From: an uncultured Bacilli bacterium
GTDB lineage: Bacteria; Bacillota_I; Bacilli_A; RF39; UBA660
NCBI GenBank assembly: GCA_947628145.1
Contig: CANQYU010000003.1
Location: 1 to 50,901, forward strand
DNA: 50,901 nucleotides
Direction of reading: 5' to 3'
Shown here: positions 41,712-50,761 of the stretch, in pieces
Layout of the letters: every line of letters starts with the position of its first letter
Numbering within the stretch: the first letter of the stretch is position 1
The notes under the pieces: generated by a model
The model's database searches: none
What the model saw: the letters and a program-made list of their open reading frames with translations, nothing else
Told to the model about the DNA's origin: nothing
Translations under genes and position numbers: made by a program

Positions 41712-42497
41712 ATGGCAAAAGTAATATCATTAGTTAATCAAAAGGGAGGAGTAGGTAAAACTACTACTAGCATTAATTTAGCCGCTGCTTTAGGTGCCGA
41801 GGGGAAAAAAACACTTTTAATTGACCTTGACCCTCAAAGAAATGCCACGACTGGTTTAGGCTTATCTAATGGGGATTATACTCATGATATTTATGAGGTA
41901 ATGACCGGTTTATGTGATGTAAAAGATGCTATAAAAAAAACTAAATTTAAAAATTTATCTATTTTACCATCAACGATTAATTTAGCCGGGGTCGATGTAG
42001 AATTTGTTAAAAAAATGCTTGATAATCCCGAATTCCATCAAAATGAACAATTAAATTTAGCTATTAGTAGTATTAAATCTGACTATGATTATATAATTAT
42101 TGATTGTCAACCCGCTTTAGGTTTACCCACCATGAATGCTTTAGTCGCAAGTGATTCAGTAATTATCCCCGTTCAATGTGAGTTTTTTGCTTTAGAGGGA
42201 ATTACCCAATTATTAAATTCTATAATTATGGTCCAATCAAGTATGAACCCATCTTTAAGAATAGAGGGTGTTCTCTTAACCATGCTAGATGGTCGAACTA
42301 TTATTGGTTTAGAAGTAATCGAAGAGGTAAGAAAATATTTTAAAGATAAAGTATTTAATACCATTATTCCCCGACTTGTAAGATTAGTCGAAGCTCCATC
42401 TCATGGTAAACCTATAAATGTTTATGACCCTAAAAGTAAAGCCACCATTGCATATGCCAATTTAGCAAAGGAAGTGATTTCCCGTGACGGAAACTAG
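41712..42497 (+). CDS. parA: Chromosome partitioning ATPase ParA (Soj)
   Basis: A 261-residue ParA/MinD-type ATPase. Deviant Walker A KGGVGKTTT (residues 10-18) with the signature Lys, DLDPQRNATTGLG, Walker B region YIIIDCQPALG and VIIPVQCEFFALEG are all present. No N-terminal HTH, as in chromosomal Soj. It acts with ParB in origin segregation and control of DnaA. The stop overlaps the parB start by 14 bp. RBS GAGGTG. Confidence 0.96.
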   Translation: MAKVISLVNQKGGVGKTTTSINLAAALGAEGKKTLLIDLDPQRNATTGLGLSNGDYTHDIYEVMTGLCDVKDAIKKTKFKNLSILPSTINLAGVDVEFVKKMLDNPEFHQNEQLNLAISSIKSDYDYIIIDCQPALGLPTMNALVASDSVIIPVQCEFFALEGITQLLNSIIMVQSSMNPSLRIEGVLLTMLDGRTIIGLEVIEEVRKYFKDKVFNTIIPRLVRLVEAPSHGKPINVYDPKSKATIAYANLAKEVISRDGN

Positions 42498-43377
42498 AAA
42501 AAAAGCTTTAGGAAAAGGCCTAGAACAATTATTTTCTAACGAAGTTATTAACTTTGATAAATTCGAAGAGAAAATAGTTGACGAAGGCAAAACCAGTGGA
42601 GGTATAACTGAAATACCTTTAGAAGAAATCCGTAGTAATCCATATCAACCCCGGGTTAATTTTGATAGTGCCTCTTTAGAAGAAATGGCCGCGTCTATCA
42701 AAGAACATGGTATAATCCAGCCCATTATAGTTAAAAAGAGTATCAAAGGTTATGAATTAGTCGCTGGTGAAAGAAGAACGAGAGCTGCGCGTCTTGCTGG
42801 TTTAACGACTATACCTGCCATTATAAAAGATTTTAATGATACTGAAATGATGGAAATAGCTCTTATTGAGAATATAGAAAGAGAAAACTTAAATCCTATT
42901 GAAGAAGCGAAAGCTTATGAAAATATTTTAAAAATAAATAATATTACACAAGAAGAATTAGCTCATAAATTTTCTAAAAGTCGTAGTTACATTACTAATA
43001 TGTTAGGTCTTTTAAATTTACCGGAAATAACAATCAAACTAGTCGAGTCCAAAGATTTATCGATGGGTCATGCTCGAGCTTTAAGTAAACTAGAAAATCC
43101 TAGTAAAATAAATGAAATAGCATTAAGAATTGTTAGAGATGGTTTAAGTGTTAGAGATACGGAAAAACTTATAAATATGGAAAATCTTCCTAAAAAACAC
43201 ACTATTACTCGAAATTCTAATTTTACTTTAAAATATAGTATATATGAAAACTTATGTCGCGAAAAACTAGGAGTAAAAGTTAAAATAAATAATAAAAAAA
43301 TAGAAATACCATATAAAGATGACGAAGAGTTAACTCGAATTTTAGAAAGCTTAAATATTTCAGTCGAGGGAGAATAA
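42484..43377 (+). CDS. parB: Chromosome partitioning protein ParB (Spo0J)
   Basis: A 297-residue CTP-dependent DNA clamp. N-terminal KKALGKGLEQLF (ParA-stimulating), then the ParB/Srx domain (IPLEEIRSNPYQPR, GIIQPIIVKK, ELVAGERRTRAARLAGL with the GERR motif, IALIENIERENLNPIEEA), the HTH (TQEELAHKFSKSRSYITNMLGLLNLP, given in pieces here) and a C-terminal dimer domain. GTG start with AAAGGAAGTGA before it. No 16-bp parS site was found in the window by eye. Confidence 0.95.
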   Translation: MTETRKKALGKGLEQLFSNEVINFDKFEEKIVDEGKTSGGITEIPLEEIRSNPYQPRVNFDSASLEEMAASIKEHGIIQPIIVKKSIKGYELVAGERRTRAARLAGLTTIPAIIKDFNDTEMMEIALIENIERENLNPIEEAKAYENILKINNITQEELAHKFSKSRSYITNMLGLLNLPEITIKLVESKDLSMGHARALSKLENPSKINEIALRIVRDGLSVRDTEKLINMENLPKKHTITRNSNFTLKYSIYENLCREKLGVKVKINNKKIEIPYKDDEELTRILESLNISVEGE

Positions 43378-43378
43378 T

Positions 43379-44194
43379 ATGGACTTTTTAAAAAATATCT
43401 TAGAAATATTTTTAACCAAAAAAGTATTAGGTACTATTATTACTATTTTTAGTGCCTTCATTTTAGTTGCTATTTTTAATAAAGCAATATCTAAAATACT
43501 TATTAAAGGCAAAAATAAATTTGAAATAAAAAAACGGACATCTATTATTAAATTATTTCAAAGTGTTTTTAAATATTTAGTTTTTGCTATATCCATTTTA
43601 ATTATTTTAGAATTCTTTGGAATTGATACTAAGAGTTTAGTTGCCTCTTTAGGCGTTGTAGGGGTTGTTTTAGGTTTAGCTTTACAAGATACAGTTAAAG
43701 ATTTTATAAGTGGAATATCTCTAATCTTAGAAAATTATCTTCAAGTTGGGGATATAGTAACCTATCAAGATTTTACAGGCGAGGTAATCGAACTTGGTTT
43801 ACGAACTACTAAAATTAAAAATTTTAATGGCGAGGTTTTAATTGTTGCTAATCGGAATATTGATACTATAATTAATGCTTCCCAAAAGACAGCTCATATT
43901 TTATTGGAAATTCCCACTGGTTATGAAGAAAAAACCGAAAAAGTCGAAAAAGTTTTAAATGAAGTTATAAAAGAAGCAATTGCTGCTAAACTTATTTTAG
44001 AAGATAGTAAATATTTAGGAGTTAATAATTTAAGTGCTCATTCCGTAGATTATTTACTTAATATTCATTGTGACCAAAATAATCGTTATAATATAAGAAG
44101 AGACATGTTAAAAAGAGTAAAACTAGCCTATGAAAAAAATAATCTAAAAATACCATTTAATCAAATTGAGGTGCATCATGGACAAGACATTTAA
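43379..44194 (+). CDS. Small-conductance mechanosensitive channel (MscS family)
   Basis: A 271-residue channel that opens under membrane tension to release solutes at low osmolarity. Three membrane helices (about 12-33, 60-80, 85-110), with the pore helix VASLGVVGVVLGLALQDTVK and the beta domain (YLQVGDIVTYQDFTGEVIE, LRTTKIKNFNGEVLIVANR) followed by a C-terminal mixed domain. It starts one base after the parB stop and overlaps the DUF951 gene by 17 bp. This place between parB and ychF is the same as in staphylococci and related groups. Confidence 0.93.
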   Translation: MDFLKNILEIFLTKKVLGTIITIFSAFILVAIFNKAISKILIKGKNKFEIKKRTSIIKLFQSVFKYLVFAISILIILEFFGIDTKSLVASLGVVGVVLGLALQDTVKDFISGISLILENYLQVGDIVTYQDFTGEVIELGLRTTKIKNFNGEVLIVANRNIDTIINASQKTAHILLEIPTGYEEKTEKVEKVLNEVIKEAIAAKLILEDSKYLGVNNLSAHSVDYLLNIHCDQNNRYNIRRDMLKRVKLAYEKNNLKIPFNQIEVHHGQDI

Positions 44195-44384
44195 ATTACA
44201 TAGTAAAGTCGTAATGAAAAAACCTCACGCTTGTGGCACCAATGAATGGCAAATAATTCGAGATGGTGTAGATATTAAATTAAAATGTTTAGCGTGTGGT
44301 CGGGAAATTATGTTAGACCGTTTAGAATTTATACGGAAATTAAAGAAAGTAATTGGAGGTTCTAATGAAGAAAAGAAATCTTAA
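44178..44384 (+). CDS. DUF951 family protein
   Basis: A 68-residue protein with the DUF951 pattern: VVMKKPHACGTNEWQIIRDG, VDIKLKCLACGREIMLDR. The two Cys-containing strands (HACG, CLACG) suggest a small metal-binding or nucleic-acid-binding beta fold. ATG 44178 is preceded by GAGGTG; the TTG at 44166 is not. The 3' end overlaps the AbgT gene. Widely conserved next to ychF in Firmicutes; function unknown. Confidence 0.92.
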   Translation: MDKTFKLHSKVVMKKPHACGTNEWQIIRDGVDIKLKCLACGREIMLDRLEFIRKLKKVIGGSNEEKKS

Positions 44385-45912
44385 AGAACGTATAACTCTT
44401 GACCCTATTATGACTTTAGTTATATTAATTGTTATAACTATTGTTGTAAGTGGTTTTTTAGGGTTATTAGGAGTTCAAGTTAATTATCAAACTATTGCTA
44501 ATGATGTTACTTTACAAACTACGGAAAGTTTAGTATCTGTCGAATCATTATTTAGTTTAAGTGGTTTAAAATATATATTTACAACCACGGTAGCTAACTT
44601 TGTTTCTTTTACCCCTTTATCAAGTTTAATTATTGTTTTAATTGGTATAGGCGTTATGGAAAAAAGTGGTTTTTTAAAAACAGTTGTTACCATATTAACT
44701 AAAAAAATTAAAAAGAAGACAGTTACTTTTGCCATAGTTTTGTTTTGTATTTTATCAAGTGTTATGGGTTATTTACCCTATGTTATAATGATACCTTTAA
44801 GTGCATTAATATTTATGTATGGAAGACGAAACCCTTATATTGGTATTATTGCTTCTTATGCGGCTTTATGTGCTGGTACAGGTATTAATGTTCTTTTTAC
44901 CAGTAGTGATTCTGAAATTTTAAAAGGAACTTTATTAGGGGCCCATATTATCAATCCCACTTATAATTTAGGCACAACCTCTTTTGTCTTTATCATGCTT
45001 GCCGCGGTTATTTTAGTTGCCATTGCTATAACAGTTATAACAGAAAATTATATTGCTGAAAAATTACCTAAATATGATTTTCCCGAACCTGAACTTGAAG
45101 ACGATTTAGTTATTACTAATAAACAATTAAAAGGTTTAGTTTTTGCCACTATTGCGGGTTTAATATACTTTGTTTTCTTTATTTATTGTATTATTCCGGG
45201 TCTTCCTTTATCAGGGGCTTTACTTGATTATTCTCAAACTTTTTATATAGATAAGTTATTTAGTGCCGACTCTTTCTTTAGTAATGGTTTTGTCTTTGTC
45301 GTAACGTGCTTTTTCGTTATTTTAGGTTTATTTTATGGAATTGGAGCCAAAACTATTAAAAATAATAAAGATTTATGTGATGATTTAGGTCATAGTTTAG
45401 ATGGTGTAGGTAAAACTTTAGTATTAATTTTCTTTGCTTCTACTTTTATCAGTATTTTTAAACGTACTAATATTGGTGAAGTTATTATGGCCGCTTTAGC
45501 TAATATTTTAACTATTGAAGGCTTTGGTACTTTCCCTTTAATTATTTTATTATTTATAATAAGTGCTTTAGGAACCATTTTCTTACCTAATTCTCGGTTT
45601 AAATGGGCTATTCTAGCCGGTATTGCTGTTCCAACTTTAATGGACGCGGGTATTGCCCCAGAATTTATTCAAGTTATTTTCCGGTTTGGAGAATCTGCTC
45701 TCATGGCTTTAACCCCAATGTTTGCTTATTATGTTATTTATCTAGCTTATCTCGAAAAATATAATCAAAATACCAAACCTATTAATTTATTTAAAACTAT
45801 TAGATACCAGCTTCCCTATAGTATAGTAATAGGTTTAATGTTATTAGCATTATTAATTATCTGGTTTATTATTGGTTTACCAATTGGTGTAAATGGAGTT
45901 GTAAGTATCTAA
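44365..45912 (+). CDS. AbgT-family transporter
   Basis: A 515-residue membrane protein of the AbgT family (AbgT, MtrF, YdaH). About 12 helices; family marks include TTVANFVSFTPLSSLIIVLIG-like N-terminal hairpin, GVMEKSGFL, ALCAGTGINVLFTSSD and the second hairpin FLPNSRFKWAILAGIAVPTL with GESALMALTPMFAYY. Members import p-aminobenzoyl-glutamate or export sulfonamides and dipeptides, using a cation gradient. ATG 44365 follows GGAGG; it overlaps the DUF951 gene by 20 bp. It interrupts the otherwise conserved DUF951-ychF pair. Confidence 0.9.
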   Translation: MKKRNLKERITLDPIMTLVILIVITIVVSGFLGLLGVQVNYQTIANDVTLQTTESLVSVESLFSLSGLKYIFTTTVANFVSFTPLSSLIIVLIGIGVMEKSGFLKTVVTILTKKIKKKTVTFAIVLFCILSSVMGYLPYVIMIPLSALIFMYGRRNPYIGIIASYAALCAGTGINVLFTSSDSEILKGTLLGAHIINPTYNLGTTSFVFIMLAAVILVAIAITVITENYIAEKLPKYDFPEPELEDDLVITNKQLKGLVFATIAGLIYFVFFIYCIIPGLPLSGALLDYSQTFYIDKLFSADSFFSNGFVFVVTCFFVILGLFYGIGAKTIKNNKDLCDDLGHSLDGVGKTLVLIFFASTFISIFKRTNIGEVIMAALANILTIEGFGTFPLIILLFIISALGTIFLPNSRFKWAILAGIAVPTLMDAGIAPEFIQVIFRFGESALMALTPMFAYYVIYLAYLEKYNQNTKPINLFKTIRYQLPYSIVIGLMLLALLIIWFIIGLPIGVNGVVSI

Positions 45913-45924
45913 CTCCTTTTTTTT
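45895..45924 (+). terminator. Rho-independent terminator
   Basis: GGAGTT / AACTCC stem that overlaps the last codons of the AbgT gene, followed by eight T. Confidence 0.85.
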
Positions 45925-45951
45925 GACATTTTATAAAAAAAAGACTATAAT
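45923..45951 (+). promoter_or_regulatory. Promoter of lipoprotein gene
   Basis: TTGACA (45923-45928), 17 bp, TATAAT (45946-45951): full consensus. The -35 box begins in the T-run of the upstream terminator. Confidence 0.85.
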
Positions 45952-45978
45952 AGAAAAGCTCTTTAAGGGGGAAATGTT

Positions 45979-46683
45979 ATGAAAAGAGAAAAATTAAGAG
46001 TTATGGCTAGTGCTTTAGCTCTCGCTACTATATTAAATAGTTGTTCTGTTACAATTAAAAAGAAAAATTCTTCTTCAACTACACCATCTTTAGTTACCAC
46101 GTCTTTAACAGAAGATTTAACTAATGAAAAAGCATTTGCTATTTTATCAGGTAATAATACTGTTAGCTTTTATTTTAGTCCGGAATTAACAAGTACATTT
46201 ACTAAAATAGAAGATGGTCTATATTCTTTAGAACAAGGGTATTTACCTTATCAAATTATTAATAATGAAACAAGCAAAATTGCAACTACGACAGAAAATA
46301 ATCAAACTTTAATATCTACATCTAATGATTTAGAGGGTTATATTGGGGTTAAAGAAGAATATATTCCACTTTTAGATTTAAACAAATTATTAAATGATGA
46401 AGTTTTAGCTAAAAATCCTAGTTTAACTACTGAATTAAAACCATATTCTTTAGAAAAAAATACTTATCTTATACCAACTGGCTATGAATTATATTGTTTA
46501 GATAATAATCTTGCTTATCCTCTAATAGAAACCGAAGAAGGTATAGTTTATAGTATTCCGAAAGAAAGTTTATCTAATTATATTGCCGTTAATACCTTAG
46601 TTGCTAAAGCCCTAAGTAATGGTAATTTATTAATGACCGAACTAACTAATAGATATTATGATTCTAAAAACTTGGTTAAATAA
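45979..46683 (+). CDS. Putative lipoprotein
   Basis: A 234-residue secreted protein. The N-terminus is KREKLRVMASALALATILNSC: a basic start, short hydrophobic stretch and a lipobox-like LNSC, so Cys 22 would carry lipid. The mature part begins with a Ser/Thr/Lys-rich linker, then a mixed domain with many Asn, Thr and Leu that I do not recognise. Strong own promoter and RBS (GGGGGA). It stands between AbgT and ychF; no functional link is visible. Confidence 0.7.
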   Translation: MKREKLRVMASALALATILNSCSVTIKKKNSSSTTPSLVTTSLTEDLTNEKAFAILSGNNTVSFYFSPELTSTFTKIEDGLYSLEQGYLPYQIINNETSKIATTTENNQTLISTSNDLEGYIGVKEEYIPLLDLNKLLNDEVLAKNPSLTTELKPYSLEKNTYLIPTGYELYCLDNNLAYPLIETEEGIVYSIPKESLSNYIAVNTLVAKALSNGNLLMTELTNRYYDSKNLVK

Positions 46684-46697
46684 AACCATGTTTTTTT
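46667..46697 (+). terminator. Probable terminator
   Basis: AAAACTTGGTT / AAACCATGTTTT hairpin with one mismatch and a T-run around the lipoprotein stop codon. Confidence 0.65.
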
Positions 46698-46779
46698 ATT
46701 TAATAAAAACAAAGTATAAGCTTAAAAAAATTAAAAGAACGTGTTATAATATAAAACGTATAGAAAAAGAGGTAATTTT

Positions 46780-47880
46780 ATGAGTTTAAAAGCCGGTATA
46801 ATTGGTTTACCTAATGTTGGTAAATCTACTTTATTTAATGCTATAACTAAACAAAATATTTTAGCCGCTAACTATCCATTCGCGACTATTGACCCTAATG
46901 TTGGTATAGTAACAGTTCCCGACGAACGTTTAACATTTTTAGAAAATTTATATCTTCCTAAAAATACTGTTCCAACAACCTTTGAATTTACTGATATTGC
47001 TGGTTTAGTCAAGGGAGCTTCTAAAGGAGAAGGTTTAGGTAATAAATTTTTAAGTCATATTCGAGAAACTGACGCAATCGTTGAAGTTGTAAGAGCTTTT
47101 GATGACGAAAATATTACCCATGTTGAGGGCAAAACTAATCCCATTAGAGATATTGAAATAATAAATGTTGAATTAATATTATCGGATTTAGAAATAGTAG
47201 ATAATCGTTTAGAAAAAATTATCAAAAAAGCCGAGACTACTAAAGAAAAAGAAGCTGTTTTAGAAATGGAAGCTTTAAAAAAAGCTAAAACTAATTTAGA
47301 GCAAAATATTCCTTTAAGGAGGGTAGATTTTACTTTAGAAGAAAAAGAAGCTCTTCGTTCCTTTAATTTTATTACTTTAAAACCCTTAATATATTGTGCT
47401 AATGTTTTAGAAGATACTCTTGTCGTGGGCGATAATGCTTATACTTTACAAATAAAAGAATATGCTGGTAAAGAACAAAGTGGAGTTATCGTTATGTCAG
47501 CTAAATTAGAATCTGAATTATCCGAACTATCTGACGAAGATAAAAAAGCCTTTTTAAAAGAGCTTGGTATTTCTAGCTCAGGTTTAGATAAATTAATTTT
47601 TGCTACTTATGACCTTTTAGGTTTAGCTACCTTTTTTACGAGTGGTCCTGACGAATGTCGCGCTTGGACTTTTAAAAAAGGCATGAATGCTAAAAGCTGT
47701 GCCGGTTTAATTCATAGTGATATTGAACGAGGATTTATTAAAGCCGAGGTAACTAGTTTTGATGTTCTAAAAGAATATGGTTCTGAATTAAAAGTTAAAG
47801 AAGCTGGTAAACTCCGTTTAGAGGGTAAAGATTATTTAATGCAAGATGGCGATATTGTTTATTTCCGATTTAATGTTTAG
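46780..47880 (+). CDS. ychF: Redox-regulated ATPase/GTPase YchF
   Basis: A 366-residue Obg-family nucleotide hydrolase. G1 is GLPNVGKSTLFNA, switch and G3 are DPNVGIVTVPDERL and DIAGLVKGASKGEGLGN, G4 in YchF is the ATP-favouring NVLE version (YCANVLED). A coiled-coil (about 140-195) and the C-terminal TGS domain (FFTSGPDECRAWTFKKGM pattern, HSDIERGFIKAEV) follow. Ribosome-associated, involved in translation and stress response. Its place after parA-parB-mscS-DUF951 is as in many Firmicutes near oriC. Confidence 0.96.
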   Translation: MSLKAGIIGLPNVGKSTLFNAITKQNILAANYPFATIDPNVGIVTVPDERLTFLENLYLPKNTVPTTFEFTDIAGLVKGASKGEGLGNKFLSHIRETDAIVEVVRAFDDENITHVEGKTNPIRDIEIINVELILSDLEIVDNRLEKIIKKAETTKEKEAVLEMEALKKAKTNLEQNIPLRRVDFTLEEKEALRSFNFITLKPLIYCANVLEDTLVVGDNAYTLQIKEYAGKEQSGVIVMSAKLESELSELSDEDKKAFLKELGISSSGLDKLIFATYDLLGLATFFTSGPDECRAWTFKKGMNAKSCAGLIHSDIERGFIKAEVTSFDVLKEYGSELKVKEAGKLRLEGKDYLMQDGDIVYFRFNV

Positions 47881-47884
47881 TCTA

Positions 47885-47932
47885 AATTCTTTTAAGAAAC
47901 ATATAATATTATAACTTAAAAGAATTTTTTTT
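47885..47932 (+). terminator. Rho-independent terminator
   Basis: AATTCTTTTAAG / CTTAAAAGAATT 12-bp stem with T-run, just after ychF. Confidence 0.85.
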
Positions 47933-48009
47933 ATAAAAAAAACCATCCTAATTATGGAGATTTACGTTAAATTAAAATTATGATATAATATAAACATAAG
48001 GAGGTAATT

Positions 48010-48651
48010 ATGAATAAATTATTATCAAAGACATTTCTCTGGATGTTTTTAGGCTTATTAGTAACGTTCGCGACGGGCTATGTTGTATCTATTAATGAAA
48101 ATATGGTAAATACTATTTTTAGTGGTAGTTTATATTGGCTCTTTATTATAATTGAATTAGCTTTAGTTATATTCTTTTCTACGAGAATATTTAAAATGAA
48201 ATCTACTTCCGCTAAAATATGTTTTTTATTATATTCTTTTGTAAGTGGATTAACATTTTCTAGTATATTTTTAGTATTTGATATATCATCAATATTTTAT
48301 GTCTTTTTAATCGCGGCTTTATTATTTGGTATATTTGGTCTTTTTGGTTATCGAACTAAATTAGATTTAAGTAAAATAAGCACTTATTTATTAATGGCTT
48401 TAATTGGTGTTGTTCTATGTACTATTATTAATATTTTCTTAAATAATTCTACTTTTGATTTAATAATCTCTATTATAGCTATTTTAATATTTACTATTTA
48501 TGTCGCCTATGATATTAGACAATTAAAAGTACTTAAAGAAGCTAATTTGGATGACGAAATATTAGCTATTCATGGAGCTTTTGAACTATATCTTGATTTT
48601 ATCAATATATTTATTCACTTGTTATCTATAATTGGCGATTCCCGTGATTAA
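48010..48651 (+). CDS. Bax inhibitor-1 / YccA-like membrane protein
   Basis: A 213-residue protein with seven hydrophobic helices, typical of the BI-1 (TMBIM) family, whose bacterial members form pH-sensitive Ca2+ leak channels. Marks: FLWMFLGLLVTFATGY in helix 1, SFVSGLTFSSIF, YVAYDIRQLK near the end of helix 6 with its conserved Asp, and the last part with GAFELYLDFINIFIHLL, where the Asp of LDF is conserved. Strong RBS (AAGGAGG). Ends at a bidirectional terminator. Confidence 0.9.
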   Translation: MNKLLSKTFLWMFLGLLVTFATGYVVSINENMVNTIFSGSLYWLFIIIELALVIFFSTRIFKMKSTSAKICFLLYSFVSGLTFSSIFLVFDISSIFYVFLIAALLFGIFGLFGYRTKLDLSKISTYLLMALIGVVLCTIINIFLNNSTFDLIISIIAILIFTIYVAYDIRQLKVLKEANLDDEILAIHGAFELYLDFINIFIHLLSIIGDSRD

Positions 48652-48688
48652 AAAAGACTAAGAGCTAAAATTCTTAGTCTTTCTTTTT
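48651..48688. terminator. Bidirectional terminator
   Basis: AAAGACTAAG / CTTAGTCTTT stem with A- and T-rich flanks between two convergent genes; it overlaps the 3' end of the glycosyltransferase gene. Confidence 0.85.
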
Positions 48689-49897
48689 CCAACGACTAAC
48701 ATGGGGTACTTTTTCCCATGTTACTGTTTTTTTAGCTAAAGCTTTAATAGCGCAAGTAATATAAGTAAAGAAGAATAGGGGACTAAAAAATATCGCTTTT
48801 ATTTGCATATTTTTACTTAAATTAATTGTATCTTTTCTTGAATTTAAAACCAGAGCTATCTTAATTATCATAATTAAATATATTATAGTAAAAATAGTTA
48901 TTAAATTAATTAAAGAATTAACAAATAAACCTTTAAATAAAAACATATTAATAATTTGTTTTAAAACAATTAAAAATACTCCGATAATTAATAATATATA
49001 AGGTTTCATTCCCACTATTTCACTTATAATAGAGCCATAGTTAATATTATTTTTTAAACATTTCTTAAATAAAGGAATATATTTTTTTCTATTATCAAAA
49101 TATCCTCTAATCCAACGCATTCTTTGATTAACCGTATTTTTATAATAAATAGGTTGCTCATCATAAAACATAGCTTCTTTATTATAAGTACTTGTTAAAT
49201 TATTTAACATAGAATATAAAGTAAGCTCATAATCCTCGGTTAAACTATGAAAAGGAAAACCATGCCATTTTTTAATTAAATCTCCGGCAATATATAAACC
49301 TGTCCCTGATAATATCACATTTCTTGTTTGACTACTTTTTCGGGTATTAACATTTGCATTTAAAAAAGTAAAAGTAAGTCCGGAAGAGGCCGCGATAATA
49401 GAATCATTCCCATTTTTTAAATTTCGTTCTCCCGTGCCTATATCATAACCCTCAATATAAGATTTTTCCATATTTTTAATAAAATCTTTATCTAACACAT
49501 TATCAGCATCTAATATAAAATATATATCATAAAATTTCTTTTCTCTTATTAAATCATTAATAGCTTCATCAATTGCATAACCTTTACTTTTTAAATTTGT
49601 ATTAACTCTTATAATTACGCGAGCACCCCATTTTTTAGCAATCTGAATAGTTGGGTCTTCTTCACTTTCCACAATAATTACGACATCTTCCATGTTAATA
49701 GGGCGTGTTTGTTCTTTAATACTATTTAATAAATCTTCAATAACTAAAGACTCATCTCTTGCCGGAATTAAAATACAAGCTTTCTTAAAACTTTTTCTTT
49801 TTTCTTCCGGTAAATTTTCATTTTTAAAAACTATAACTTTCATTAATAAAAGTATTTCTAAACTTACCACGACTAAAATAACACCTAAAATTTCCAT
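48674..49897 (-). CDS. Family 2 membrane glycosyltransferase
   Basis: A 407-residue processive-type GT2 enzyme. One N-terminal helix, a GT-A domain with ILIPARDESLVIEDLL, the DADN metal site (FILDADNVLD), SGTGLYIAG, the catalytic-base motif TEDYEL and QRMRWIRGYF (QxxRW), then three to four C-terminal helices (about 288-385). This layout is that of N-acetylglucosaminyl or glucosyl transferases making surface polysaccharide or glycolipid; donor and acceptor are unknown. ATG 49897 with GGAAGTG upstream is chosen over the GTG at 49906. Confidence 0.9.
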   Translation of the reverse strand: MEILGVILVVVSLEILLLMKVIVFKNENLPEEKRKSFKKACILIPARDESLVIEDLLNSIKEQTRPINMEDVVIIVESEEDPTIQIAKKWGARVIIRVNTNLKSKGYAIDEAINDLIREKKFYDIYFILDADNVLDKDFIKNMEKSYIEGYDIGTGERNLKNGNDSIIAASSGLTFTFLNANVNTRKSSQTRNVILSGTGLYIAGDLIKKWHGFPFHSLTEDYELTLYSMLNNLTSTYNKEAMFYDEQPIYYKNTVNQRMRWIRGYFDNRKKYIPLFKKCLKNNINYGSIISEIVGMKPYILLIIGVFLIVLKQIINMFLFKGLFVNSLINLITIFTIIYLIMIIKIALVLNSRKDTINLSKNMQIKAIFFSPLFFFTYITCAIKALAKKTVTWEKVPHVSRWKKKD

Positions 49898-49974
49898 AAA
49901 AACCACACTTCCATATATATATTTAAATAAATTATATCACAAAATTAATAAATAATAAAAAACTTTAAAATTTC

Positions 49975-50003
49975 TTGACAAAAGCCCTAAAAATGTTTAT
50001 CAT
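49975..50003 (+). promoter_or_regulatory. Promoter of sortase-anchored protein
   Basis: TTGACA (49975-49980) and TATCAT (49998-50003) with a 17-bp spacer; RBS AGGAGGG at 50018-50024. Confidence 0.7.
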
Positions 50004-50031
50004 ATTATCTTACAAACAGGAGGGTTTTTAA

Positions 50032-50715
50032 ATGAAAAAATTTTTAACTATATTATTATGTACTACTTTTATTTTAGCACCATTCAAAGTAGAAGCAAAA
50101 TCTTATAAATTTAATTATTATTGTGACACTAAGCAAAACTTTGACGACACAACTTTTTATAAGACATGTCATATTGAAATTACTACTGATTTTGATATAA
50201 ATCATATTAAAGGTAATTTAATTTTAAAGAATGCTACTCTACAAGATATTAAAACCAAAGGGGATTGGAAAAATAATAATGGTTTATCAGAAACTATTGA
50301 TATTTCTTCCACAACTTCTCATAAAGGAACTATTGCTATTGCTGATTTAGTATTTACTGGTCCTTTAGCTGCGACTGAATGTGAAACTAGTTTTGAACCA
50401 TTAATTGCTGAAGAAAATATTACAGCTTGTATAATCGTTGATAATGAATATTATGGTAAAGATGGTACAAAAGTAACTGCCGAAAAATATTATGAAGAAT
50501 GCTATAAATATACTTGTACCGTAGTTGATAACAAATATTATTATAATCATGAAGGTAAAGCCGTAAGTTATGCTCAATTTCAAAAAGATTGCGCAGAAGT
50601 AGAAAGTCCTCAAACCGGTATTGATTATGGTTATATTATTTTACCTTTAGGCATAATATCTATTATAGCTATTATTAAAATAGCCAAGAAAAATACAAAA
50701 ATTTATAAAATATAG
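50032..50715 (+). CDS. Sortase-anchored cell-wall surface protein
   Basis: A 227-residue secreted protein. Signal peptide at 1-23 (KKFLTILLCTTFILAP, cleavage after VEA). The outer part has a beta-rich region of cohesin-like type (about 25-120), then two similar segments ending in CxxIVDNEYYGKDGTKVT and CTVVDNKYYYNHEGKAVS, which look like a tandem repeat of about 35 residues (YEECYKYTC / FQKDCAE). The C-terminus is SPQTG, a hydrophobic helix and a basic tail (KIAKKNTK), a standard sortase sorting signal of xPxTG type. No sortase gene is in the window. Confidence 0.85.
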   Translation: MKKFLTILLCTTFILAPFKVEAKSYKFNYYCDTKQNFDDTTFYKTCHIEITTDFDINHIKGNLILKNATLQDIKTKGDWKNNNGLSETIDISSTTSHKGTIAIADLVFTGPLAATECETSFEPLIAEENITACIIVDNEYYGKDGTKVTAEKYYEECYKYTCTVVDNKYYYNHEGKAVSYAQFQKDCAEVESPQTGIDYGYIILPLGIISIIAIIKIAKKNTKIYKI

Positions 50716-50761
50716 TTGAAAAAATTAGATAATATGTTATAATTTATATTATCTAATAAAT

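Noticed and set aside
41469..43400. parS site for ParB
   Set aside because: No sequence close to the 16-bp palindrome built on TTCACGTGAA was seen around parAB or elsewhere in the window; only unrelated CACGTG hexamers are present.
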